5,094 nt of DNA from Desulfobulbaceae bacterium (GTDB lineage: Bacteria > Desulfobacterota > Desulfobulbia > Desulfobulbales > SURF-16). Both the position numbers and the translations under genes were made by a program. Below, piece by piece: positions 1 to 5,094 of this stretch (its first letter is position 1; every line of letters begins with the position of its first letter). The notes below the pieces were generated by a model. It saw nothing but the letters and a program-made list of their open reading frames with translations, was not told the origin of the DNA and made no database searches. The stretch spans positions 1 through 5,094 of the forward strand of contig JANTGB010000201.1 of NCBI GenBank assembly GCA_024763115.1, written 5' to 3'.

Positions 1-95
1 GTGCCGGAGATTTTCGTCATCAGACCGGTGCCGCGTATTAGTCATACGTAAACCGGGCTGATGGCGGAAATATGCGGTGCCCTGTGAGCAGTTAC
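1..95. repeat. Truncated long imperfect palindrome, MITE/REP-like (copy 1)
   Basis: Bases 1-29 and 52-80 form an inverted repeat: 22 of 29 positions match, and 4 of the 7 differences would still pair as G-U in RNA. The intervening 22 bases contain a perfect inner stem, CGTAT at 34-38 and ATACG at 44-48. Outside the right arm, 80-95 reads on the minus strand as GTAACTGCTCACAGGG. That motif recurs at 5048-5063 (14 of 16 match), where it is followed by the same left-arm sequence (24 of 28 match between 1-28 and 5063-5090). The window therefore seems to start inside the left arm, missing its outer GTAACT end. There is no coding potential. It could be a non-autonomous mobile element, a palindromic intergenic repeat or a structured transcript; the sequence alone does not decide. 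Confidence 0.7.
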
Positions 96-107
96 TTATT
101 ATCTTTA

Positions 108-137
108 TTGACGACAGGAAGAAAAATCAACTATATT
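108..137 (+). promoter_or_regulatory. Candidate sigma-70-type promoter for thiE and the downstream gene
   Basis: A -35-like TTGACG (108-113) and a -10-like TATATT (132-137) are separated by 18 bases, which fits the housekeeping consensus fairly well. The predicted start of transcription lies near 144, giving a leader of roughly 115-120 bases before the first thiE start codon. The region is AT-rich, so chance matches are common. A second, weaker pairing beginning at TTGCTT (136-141) also exists. Confidence 0.4.
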
Positions 138-148
138 GCTTGAGTCAA

Positions 149-166
149 ACATTATAATAATAATGT
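149..166. promoter_or_regulatory. AT-rich perfect dyad, possible operator
   Basis: ACATTAT (149-155) and ATAATGT (160-166) are perfect inverted 7-mers around a 4-base centre. The dyad sits just downstream of the candidate -10 element, where a repressor would block transcription. An all-but-AT palindrome in an AT-rich leader can arise by chance, and I recognise no specific regulator for it. Confidence 0.25.
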
Positions 167-261
167 AAAACTGTTGAAAAATCAAGCGGTAAGAATATTT
201 ATTGTTTAAATTCAACGAGTTAGCTTTGGGCAAAAAATAAATTCAGAAAAAATGGAGCGCT

Positions 262-951
262 ATGTTGCCGGTAACGGACAAAACTTACCAGGAAAAAATG
301 AATATATTCACCAGTCAGGTGACGATTTATCCGGTTTCCTGTGAACAGTTGGCAGATGGCCGTTCTGATCTGGAATGGCTTGACGCTGTTCTGGCCGGGG
401 GCAGTAAAATCGTCCAGCTCCGTGACAAGATTTCCAATGACCGCACGGTCCTGGAAAAAGCTCTGGCCTTTCGCCGCCGAACCAAGGCGGCCGGAGCCCT
501 TTTTATTGTCAACAATCGTCTTGATATCGCCTTGCTGTCCGGCGCGGACGGCGTTCATCTCGGCAATACCGACATTCCTGCCGAGGAGGCCCGGAGAATT
601 GCTCCGGCAATGATTATCGGGATCTCCGCCAACACCGGGGAGCAGGCAGCCGGCGCCGAAAAACGGGGAGCTTCCTATTATAACATCGGCCCGATTTTTG
701 CCACCAGGACGAAAAAAACAGTCAAGGCCTTTATCGGGCCTGAGGCCATAGCCACTTATTCCGCCCGATCAAATCTGCCGTTTACCGTGATGGGCGGCAT
801 TAAACTGCATCATGTAAATGATCTGGTAAAATTAAAAGCCCGGCGTATTGCCGTGGTTACGGCCCTTACCCAGGCACCTGATATTGAAGAAGAAACCAGA
901 ATATGGATAAAATCCATTCAAGCGGCAAATGAAAAAAATTCTAAATCTTAA
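262..951 (+). CDS. thiE: ThiE-like thiamine-phosphate synthase
   Basis: This is a 229-residue TIM-barrel protein of the ThiE/TenI family. ThiE joins HMP-pyrophosphate to thiazole phosphate, making thiamine phosphate in the cytoplasm. Family motifs appear in order: VQLRDK (51-56), FIVNN (81-85), ADGVHLGN (95-102), GIS (120-122), GPIFATRTKK (143-152), GGI (178-180) and AVVTAL (197-202). The pyrophosphate-site Gln, Arg and Lys, the catalytic-loop Ser122 and Lys151 are present. One Mg-ligand position looks altered: the usual Asn-Asp is Asn84-Asn85, although the second acidic ligand (Asp104 in GNTD) remains. That keeps open a TenI-like or altered activity, but overall similarity favours ThiE. Start choice: ATG 262 has GGAG 4 bases upstream; in-frame ATG 298 has AGGA at similar spacing and would give a 217-residue protein closer to the usual N terminus. 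The last 23 bases overlap the next gene. No TPP riboswitch or other thi gene is visible. Confidence 0.85.
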   Translation: MLPVTDKTYQEKMNIFTSQVTIYPVSCEQLADGRSDLEWLDAVLAGGSKIVQLRDKISNDRTVLEKALAFRRRTKAAGALFIVNNRLDIALLSGADGVHLGNTDIPAEEARRIAPAMIIGISANTGEQAAGAEKRGASYYNIGPIFATRTKKTVKAFIGPEAIATYSARSNLPFTVMGGIKLHHVNDLVKLKARRIAVVTALTQAPDIEEETRIWIKSIQAANEKNSKS

Positions 952-1627
952 TCTTAATCTTAAACAGAAATTATCGGAAATAAAACTGCTGATGCAGTAT
1001 GCCGTCCCGGTGGAAAAACTTGAGCAGGCAACCGGGTTTGTTATTGATTTACGCGATGATGTTATAGGCCTTAACCTTTGCCATCATTTTTACAGTTTTT
1101 TACCGGAACCGAATGACGATTATATAAAAAATATCGCCCTGGTTGCCCGCAGAAAGGGAACTTTTCTTCTCCTGGCCCGCACCGGTCTTTCCGCTTATAT
1201 CTATCTGGTCAGTCAGGAAAAAGCCGAATTTGTCAGCAGCGCGGATGAAAAAGAATGGAGCAGGGAACTGCTGGATTTTTTTGGTTACCGGGACAGCGCG
1301 GCCTTTAGCCGACAGTTAGGTAACAGTAAAACGCTGCCTGCTTATATTCCCAGCTGCCGGGACGAAAATATATGTCCCTCCTGCCGGGTGGAACATGGAG
1401 AATTCCATATCCTGGGCTGTCCTCTGGAAATCTGCCCCTGGTGCGACGGCCGGCTTACCGGTTGTAATTGCCGGTTTACCCAGTTGGAACGTGATCAGGT
1501 CACGCGGATAAAAGATATTGAAGAATTCAGCCGGAAATTAACCGCCAGGGGCAGGATTCCCTATAATAAAAATGAACGTCTGTCTTTTCCGGCCCTGGCG
1601 GATGATCGGGAAAGCGCCCCTGAATAA
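929..1627 (+). CDS. Cys-rich, probable zinc-binding protein of unknown function
   Basis: This is a 232-residue soluble protein with no signal peptide or membrane helix that I can see. Residues 1-140 are a mixed hydrophobic/charged region I do not recognise. Residues 149-181 form a compact Cys/His cluster: C149-x2-C152, H160, C164, C169-x2-C172, C179 and C181, eight ligands in all and enough for two zinc sites. The cluster resembles a recurring bacterial motif of the style CPxC...GxxHxxGC...CPxCG...CxC, seen in small uncharacterised proteins; its role is not known to me. The charged tail (182-232) looks partly flexible. The ATG at 929 lies inside the thiE 3' end, overlapping it by 23 bases, so the two are probably translated from one mRNA. 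The Shine-Dalgarno match is poor, consistent with coupled re-initiation. In-frame ATG 992 is an alternative start that would drop 21 residues, including the LNLNLNL stretch. The gene converges on hflC with 3 bases between stops. Confidence 0.72.
   Translation: MKKILNLNLNLKQKLSEIKLLMQYAVPVEKLEQATGFVIDLRDDVIGLNLCHHFYSFLPEPNDDYIKNIALVARRKGTFLLLARTGLSAYIYLVSQEKAEFVSSADEKEWSRELLDFFGYRDSAAFSRQLGNSKTLPAYIPSCRDENICPSCRVEHGEFHILGCPLEICPWCDGRLTGCNCRFTQLERDQVTRIKDIEEFSRKLTARGRIPYNKNERLSFPALADDRESAPE
944..961 (+). repeat. Three tandem copies of AATCTT across the thiE stop codon
   Basis: The hexamer AATCTT is repeated three times without interruption. In the frame of the downstream gene it encodes alternating Asn-Leu near the N terminus. 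In the thiE frame the first copy supplies the TAA stop (949-951). Gain or loss of a unit would keep the downstream frame and a thiE stop, altering only two residues at a time. Confidence 0.7.
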
Positions 1628-1630
1628 ATT

Positions 1631-2560
1631 TTATTTTGCCCCTATGTACCTGTAAAACTCGGAATCAGCAGAAATGACCATCCGGGTATTTTTGCCGACA
1701 CTCTTGCCGTAGGATTCCAGGGTCTTGCTGAAGGCATAAAAATCAGGATCTTTATTGTAGGCATTCGCGTAAATCCGGGCGGCCTCAGCATCAGCCTTAC
1801 CCTTGATTTCCTGGGCCTCACGACTGGCCTTGGAAGTTATTTCCTTTAACTGTCGCTCAACCTTTCCCAGAATCTCAGCCTTCTGGCCCTCGCCTGTGGC
1901 CCTTTTTTCAGCCGCTATTCTTTTGCGCTCGGAAATCATCCGTTCATATACTTTGCGGCGGACGGATTCTATATAATTGACCCTTTTAAACATAACATCA
2001 ATAAGTTCTATGCCGTATTTCGGAGTCAATTTTGAGGCGGTGTTGAAAATTAAATCAGCCATTTTATCCCGGCCCAGTTTAATGGTTTCTTCTGTTTGTT
2101 TGGCCGCAATATCATTGCCGAATTCACTCTGGTTCCAGTCGGAACTGCGAATAATTTCCACCAGATTATTTTTGTTGACCATATCCCGCACCGTACTGTC
2201 GATAATATCATCAAGTATGGTCTGAGCCCTGGAGGTATTATTTACTGCCTGGAGAAATACCAGGGGATCTGAAATCCGCCAGCGGGCTGTCGTATCCAGA
2301 TAAATAAAGGTCTTATCGCGGGTAGGGATCTGATTGGGGTCGCCGTCCCAGATTAAAATCCTTTTATCAAAATAGGTAACATCCTGAATAAATGGGGTTT
2401 TAAAATGAAGCCCGGCATGAGTATGCGACTGGCCAACCGGCTTGCCGAATTGAGTTACCACGGCCTGCTGTTCTTCGGAAAGCATATAAAAGCCATCCCA
2501 CACCGTTGCCGCGACTATGAGCATAAGGCCGATGAGAAAGGTTCTGACAAATGGATTCAA
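1631..2560 (-). CDS. hflC: HflC, SPFH-family modulator of the FtsH protease
   Basis: HflC pairs with HflK in a large inner-membrane complex that encloses FtsH and tempers its degradation of membrane proteins. This 309-residue protein is close to, slightly shorter than, E. coli HflC. It has an N-terminal membrane anchor (about 6-25), then the SPFH region beginning EEQQAVVTQFGKPVG (29-43) with GLHFKTPFIQ (50-59) and FDKRIL (64-69). The highly conserved YERMISERKRIAAEKRATG block lies at 205-223, followed by a charged coiled-coil-like segment (224-265). The C-terminal hallmark DPDFYAFSKTLESY (271-284) ends in SEFYRYI (300-306). The start is TTG (2560), strongly supported by AAGGAG six bases upstream and by the natural position of the anchor. 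It lies 108 bases downstream of hflK on the same strand, a wider gap than the tight spacing usual for this pair. I see no frameshift or missing motif. Confidence 0.96.
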   Translation of the reverse strand: MNPFVRTFLIGLMLIVAATVWDGFYMLSEEQQAVVTQFGKPVGQSHTHAGLHFKTPFIQDVTYFDKRILIWDGDPNQIPTRDKTFIYLDTTARWRISDPLVFLQAVNNTSRAQTILDDIIDSTVRDMVNKNNLVEIIRSSDWNQSEFGNDIAAKQTEETIKLGRDKMADLIFNTASKLTPKYGIELIDVMFKRVNYIESVRRKVYERMISERKRIAAEKRATGEGQKAEILGKVERQLKEITSKASREAQEIKGKADAEAARIYANAYNKDPDFYAFSKTLESYGKSVGKNTRMVISADSEFYRYIGAK

Positions 2561-2566
2561 GATAAT

Positions 2567-2572
2567 CTCCTT
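2567..2572 (-). promoter_or_regulatory. Shine-Dalgarno AAGGAG that fixes the TTG start of hflC
   Basis: On the minus strand AAGGAG is followed by a 6-base spacer and then TTG. No in-frame ATG nearby has comparable support, so this site decides the unusual start codon. Confidence 0.85.
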
Positions 2573-2668
2573 AATTCTTTTTCTGTTTATTCAGTATTTT
2601 CCGGGTTGAGGGTTATTTCCCGACCATTGCAGCTGAAGCCCTGCCTGAATATTTACGGTACGATTATA

Positions 2669-3799
2669 TTATTTTTTGCTGCCTTTAAGCACCTTGGGTA
2701 CATCAAGGCCCTTGCCGCTGAGGTTGAGCAGGGGCAGGACGCCCTGCCTGTTATCCATAACGTAAATATCAGTTACCTTAGGCAGAATCTTAGCCATGGC
2801 TTCCAGGTACATACGTTTTCTGGTAACCTCCCTGGCCTTTTTGTATTCTTTAAGAATCGCCAGAAAGCGGCTGGTTTCACCCTGGGCCAAATTTGTTCGT
2901 TCCACCGCATAACCGTGAGCTTCCTCTAGAATTTTTTTGGCATCGCCCCTGGCCCTTGGAATTACCCGATTATAGGTTTCCTCAGCCTCATTGACCAGTC
3001 GTTTCATATCCTGGTCAGCCTCGTTAACCTCATTGAATGCTGGTTTTACCGCATCCGGGGGATTTACATCCTGCAGTTTAACCGTAACAATTTTTACCCC
3101 GCTTTGAAAACTTTCAAGCACCGACTGTAATTCCCGGGCCGTGGACGATTCGACGATTTCCCGGTTACTTAAGACATAATCGAAATCATGGTTGCCCACA
3201 ACCTGACGGATAACCATCTCGGAAACATCCCGAACCGACTGATCAACATTACGCACTTTAAAGACAAAGTTGAAAGGATCCTGGATTTTGTACTGAACAA
3301 TCCACTGGACATCAATAACGTTTTTGTCGCCGGTGAGCATTAAAGATTCATGATCGTAACCGCGTTTCTCATATATGGATTTCTGGCCGGGAATTCTGGT
3401 CCTGAAACCAAACTCCTGCTTGCGCACATTTTCCACATCAACCTTGATAGCCTGATCAATAAGGGGGATTTTAAAATTCAGGCCGGGATTGGCCAGCTTG
3501 ATAAATTTGCCGAAACGGGTAACAACCCCTCTTTCGCCGGGTTCAATAGTATAAAAAGATGAATAAACAACCTGAATTATGAAAATAATAGCGATAATTG
3601 AGCCGATTTTCACCAGGCTGCCCCAGACATTGGGTGGTGTTCCTTTGTCAGGTCCGGGTGTCCTGTCTTTGCCGTTGCCGCCACCTCCATGGCCGTCAAA
3701 AGTGTCTTTGATTTTTTTCAATAACGAGGCGACAAATTCTTCCGGAGTTGCCGGACGTTTCTTTTTCCCCCATTGGGGTTGCTGGTCATCCCAGGCCAT
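2669..3799 (-). CDS. hflK: HflK, SPFH-family modulator of the FtsH protease
   Basis: HflK is the larger partner of HflC in the FtsH-associated inner-membrane complex. The 376-residue product starts with the HflK-type N-terminal region: MAWDDQQPQWGKK, then a Gly-rich flexible stretch near 36-42 and a polar Pro/Gly linker. A single membrane anchor follows at about 59-80. The SPFH domain begins near EPGERGVVTRFGKF (86-99) with GLNFKIPL (106-113). The conserved PPDAVKPAFNEVNEA (247-261), VIPRARGDAKKILEEA (279-294) and GETSRFLAILKEY (307-319) mark the coiled-coil end of the family, and REVTRKRMYLEAM (323-335) the C-terminal part. It is somewhat shorter than E. coli HflK, mainly in the termini. The ATG start has AAGGAG five bases upstream. 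It precedes hflC and lies 173 bases after the rhomboid stop on the same strand. Its leader contains a copy of the window's dispersed repeat that ends at the Shine-Dalgarno sequence. Confidence 0.96.
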   Translation of the reverse strand: MAWDDQQPQWGKKKRPATPEEFVASLLKKIKDTFDGHGGGGNGKDRTPGPDKGTPPNVWGSLVKIGSIIAIIFIIQVVYSSFYTIEPGERGVVTRFGKFIKLANPGLNFKIPLIDQAIKVDVENVRKQEFGFRTRIPGQKSIYEKRGYDHESLMLTGDKNVIDVQWIVQYKIQDPFNFVFKVRNVDQSVRDVSEMVIRQVVGNHDFDYVLSNREIVESSTARELQSVLESFQSGVKIVTVKLQDVNPPDAVKPAFNEVNEADQDMKRLVNEAEETYNRVIPRARGDAKKILEEAHGYAVERTNLAQGETSRFLAILKEYKKAREVTRKRMYLEAMAKILPKVTDIYVMDNRQGVLPLLNLSGKGLDVPKVLKGSKK

Positions 3800-3804
3800 T
3801 GCTG

Positions 3805-3810
3805 CTCCTT
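3805..3810 (-). promoter_or_regulatory. Shine-Dalgarno AAGGAG of hflK, abutting a repeat
   Basis: Minus-strand AAGGAG sits 5 bases before the ATG at 3799. Its first A coincides with the last base aligned to the repeat at 3810-3863, so the ribosome binding site lies directly at the repeat edge. Confidence 0.85.
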
Positions 3811-3863
3811 TACAAGTAAGGTGGTTAGCGAAGTAAGGGCGTTTACCCTATGAGAAGTTACTT
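3810..3863 (-). repeat. Dispersed palindromic repeat in the hflK leader (copy 2, inverted)
   Basis: Read on the minus strand, this stretch aligns without gaps to the plus-strand sequence 4998-5051, with 42 of 54 bases identical. Shared blocks include the GTAACT-CTCAT-GGGTAA start (minus strand from 3861) and ACTTCGCTAACC. The internal stem (GGTAAACG with CGCTAACC) keeps 6 of 8 pairs, against 9 of 10 in the copy near 5012-5040, so this looks like a decayed copy. On the plus strand the 8-mer AAGTAAGG also occurs directly repeated at 3814-3821 and 3831-3838. It lies wholly in the hflK 5' leader if transcription starts upstream, so it would be part of the hflK mRNA. Confidence 0.65.
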
Positions 3864-3933
3864 CCAATCAGGAATTTCGAATAATTGAATTTAACAAAGC
3901 TACTTTCCCAGATTTTATTGATATTTTCAACCT

Positions 3934-3960
3934 ATAATATCAGTTAAGCCATAAAATCAA
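3934..3960 (-). promoter_or_regulatory. Weak candidate promoter for hflK-hflC
   Basis: On the minus strand TTGATT (3960-3955) is followed after 15 bases by TATTAT (3939-3934), or after 17 bases by TTATAG. Both boxes are acceptable, but the first spacing is short and the gap is AT-rich. If real, it gives hflKC a promoter independent of the rhomboid and a leader of roughly 125 bases that includes the repeat. No terminator hairpin is visible after the rhomboid stop, so read-through remains equally possible. Confidence 0.25.
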
Positions 3961-3972
3961 CCATAATTATTT

Positions 3973-4890
3973 TCAGCCGGTTCCGGCCAGCCACCAGCTT
4001 CCCGTAACCAGGAAGCAGGAAAGGACAAATAAGCCCAGTTGAATTTTATAACTTAATCCCCAGCGCAACAGGGGCGGATATCCAGCCACCAGCCGGCCTG
4101 TGAGGCCGCCGGTTCCAAGTCCCCAGAGATGCGCGCCCAGGTCGGTGTGTTGTCCTTCCGAGCCCAACATGGCCAGCAGGCTTATGCCGGCACCAAGCGG
4201 CAGGAGCAGGCCTTTAAAGCCGCATCGTCGTTTCATCTCCAGCCCGCTTAAAATACCGATTGCGGCAAAAACAGCTGTGGAAAACCCCACGGAATTATGA
4301 TATCGGCCCTGGAAAATTATATTGATACTATTGGCCAGGGCTCCGGCGGAAATAACCAGCAACCAACCCAGGCCGCTGCCGAGAATTTTACAGAGAAAAT
4401 GAACAACCACTCCTCCGATGATTGCGTTGGAAACTACATGAACCGGATTGGCATGCAGGGTTAAGGCGGTTATTGCCCGCCACCACCGGCCATGGTCTAA
4501 AACCTGCTCCCCGGAGAGGGCGCCGCTGGAAAACCAGGAACTATGTTCAGACCAGGGACCGGTAACAGTATAAAAAATCAGCATAATGCCCATTATCAAC
4601 ACTGTGGGAGGATGGCGGTCATGAAAAAGACCGAAACCAACCGCCTTTTCCCTGGGCGGGGGCCAGTTTTCGTTTTCTTTTTCAAAGTCGGCTAAAATCA
4701 ACCGGGCCTGTTCAATAAGTTTCCCAGAAACCACAACCTGCCAGTTCTGCTGATAACGCTGGAGATTATGGGGCAGATTTTCAGCGCAGAGCACCAGTGA
4801 CCAGAGACAGGCCTGCTGGTAACTGGGGGTAGTGGCAACGGCCACGGTTTCGTTGTTAATGTTGTTTATAATCGGCGCTTCGGAAATCAT
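3973..4890 (-). CDS. Rhomboid-family intramembrane serine protease, 6+1 helix type
   Basis: Rhomboids cut membrane proteins within or next to their transmembrane helices using a Ser-His dyad. From ATG 4890 this is 305 residues. Residues about 23-76 form a soluble domain of the type found before some delta-proteobacterial rhomboids, loosely DUF2007-like, ending in ENENWPPP. Helices follow at about 95-111, 150-170, 173-193, 201-219, 225-242, 249-270 and 283-303. Core signatures are present: WR (137-138) of the L1 loop; His146, His151 and Asn155 (H-x4-H-x3-N) for the oxyanion site; Ser204 in VGFSTAVF; and His254 in GAHLWG. The active-site motif is GFST where GxSG is usual. The start is uncertain: TTG 4902 adds four residues, and neither codon has a visible Shine-Dalgarno sequence. 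The gene is on the hflKC strand, 173 bases upstream, a plausible functional neighbour in membrane proteolysis. Its substrate cannot be told from sequence. Confidence 0.9.
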   Translation of the reverse strand: MISEAPIINNINNETVAVATTPSYQQACLWSLVLCAENLPHNLQRYQQNWQVVVSGKLIEQARLILADFEKENENWPPPREKAVGFGLFHDRHPPTVLIMGIMLIFYTVTGPWSEHSSWFSSGALSGEQVLDHGRWWRAITALTLHANPVHVVSNAIIGGVVVHFLCKILGSGLGWLLVISAGALANSINIIFQGRYHNSVGFSTAVFAAIGILSGLEMKRRCGFKGLLLPLGAGISLLAMLGSEGQHTDLGAHLWGLGTGGLTGRLVAGYPPLLRWGLSYKIQLGLFVLSCFLVTGSWWLAGTG

Positions 4891-4997
4891 GAGGAGAGAC
4901 AATAAGCATTATTGTCTACTCTACAACTTGATTCGCTAAAAAATCTGCCGGTTTATTCTTGACAAATATCTTTTGTTTTACGCAAACTATAGATGTC

Positions 4998-5051
4998 GGG
5001 TAACTACTCATGGGGTAAGCGCTATAACTTCGCTAACCCCTGTAATTGTAA
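4998..5051 (+). repeat. Dispersed palindromic repeat, better-preserved copy (copy 3)
   Basis: This copy begins with GTAACTACTCATGGGG (5000-5015) and contains a strong hairpin: GGGGTAAGCG (5012-5021), a 9-base loop, then CGCTAACCCC (5031-5040), with 9 of 10 pairs and one A-A mismatch. It aligns with the inverted copy in the hflK leader (42 of 54 identical). Its distal part runs directly into the next repeat unit beginning at 5048. It lies about 110 bases upstream of the rhomboid start. Confidence 0.68.
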
Positions 5052-5063
5052 CTGGTTACAGGG
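5038..5063. repeat. Perfect 8-bp hairpin joining two repeat units
   Basis: CCCTGTAA (5038-5045) and TTACAGGG (5056-5063) are perfect complements around a 10-base loop. A competing dyad, TGTAAC-TG-GTTACA (5047-5060), lies inside it. There is no T-run after the stem on either strand, so it is unlikely to be an intrinsic terminator. Confidence 0.6.
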
Positions 5064-5094
5064 TGCCGTAGATTTTCGTGATCAGGTCGGCGCA
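5048..5094 (+). repeat. Left arm of the long palindrome seen at the window start (copy 4, truncated)
   Basis: GTAACTGGTTACAGGG (5048-5063) matches the minus strand of 80-95 at 14 of 16 bases. The following 5063-5090 matches 1-28 directly at 24 of 28 bases. The sequence stops before any right arm appears, so only half of the element is in the window. Together with bases 1-95 this places a copy of the same palindrome at each window edge. Confidence 0.68.

Noticed and set aside
96..261. TPP riboswitch upstream of thiE
   Set aside because: I could not find the conserved CTGAGA-type core or the expected helices; the region is simple AT-rich sequence.
220..558. A 112-codon minus-strand frame opposite the start of thiE
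   Set aside because: It is a shadow of the well-supported thiE reading frame and has no family resemblance of its own.
1584..1614. CTTTTCCG / CGGGAAAG inverted repeat as a terminator for hflC
   Set aside because: The stem is imperfect with a 15-base loop, lies inside the opposing coding region and has no T-run after it on the minus strand.
2405..2929. A 174-codon open frame on the + strand opposite hflC and hflK
   Set aside because: It spans the 5' end of hflC, the gap and the 3' end of hflK in antisense; the translation has no recognisable motif, and the two minus-strand genes explain the sequence fully.
3933..3938. Perfect TATAAT on the + strand between the rhomboid gene and hflK
   Set aside because: No suitable -35 box lies 16-18 bases upstream and no + strand gene follows, so it is probably chance in AT-rich DNA.
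4959..4991. Plus-strand TTGACA with TATAGA as a promoter, and minus-strand TTGTCA as a rhomboid promoter
   Set aside because: The plus-strand pair is 23 bases apart, too far for a normal promoter, and the minus-strand box is followed at 17 bases only by TTTTTA, a poor -10.
4998..5063. Integron attC site
   Set aside because: The hairpin has attC-like size, but I could not find paired GTTRRRY and RYYYAAC ends in the right arrangement, and there is no integrase or cassette array.
1..5094. CRISPR array or complete transposon
   Set aside because: The repeats are few, diverged, palindromic and irregularly spaced, and no cas, transposase or recombinase gene is present.

Overview
The window reads as a stretch of chromosome from a Gram-negative bacterium of intermediate GC content, most like a Desulfobacterota (former delta-proteobacterial) lineage. 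The basis is a proteobacterial-type hflK-hflC pair, a rhomboid protease with the short N-terminal soluble domain I associate with delta-proteobacteria, and AT-rich spacers. The lineage is an inference from protein flavour; there is no marker gene such as rRNA here.

Layout. Bases 1-95 are a truncated palindromic repeat. Bases 96-261 are an AT-rich leader with a plausible promoter. On the + strand follow a thiE-like gene (thiamine-phosphate synthase fold, 262-951) and an overlapping gene for a Cys-rich, probably zinc-binding protein of unknown function (929-1627). This pair converges on hflC with only 3 bases between the stop codons. On the - strand, in transcription order, lie a seven-helix rhomboid protease (4890 to 3973), hflK (3799 to 2669) and hflC (2560 to 1631). 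Bases 4891-5094 hold the rhomboid leader and more repeat sequence. No gene-free stretch exceeds 300 bases, and I see no RNA gene, CRISPR array, transposase or integrase.

How the genes may work together. HflK and HflC form the SPFH-family membrane complex that surrounds and modulates the FtsH protease. The rhomboid is an intramembrane serine protease. Three same-strand genes in a row therefore concern membrane protein quality control, though a 173-base gap leaves it open whether the rhomboid is co-transcribed with hflK. The thiE/zinc-protein pair is a separate translationally overlapping unit, with no other thiamine gene in view and no TPP riboswitch.

The least ordinary signal is non-coding. 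Four related copies of a short motif (consensus GTAACTNSTYAYRGGG) occur at both ends of the window and in the hflK leader. They belong to larger imperfect palindromes. One copy ends exactly at the hflK Shine-Dalgarno sequence. Both window ends lie inside copies of the same arm, which suggests either a dispersed palindromic/MITE-like family or a contig that broke at repeats. I found no convincing new multi-gene system; the protein-coding content is mostly housekeeping.
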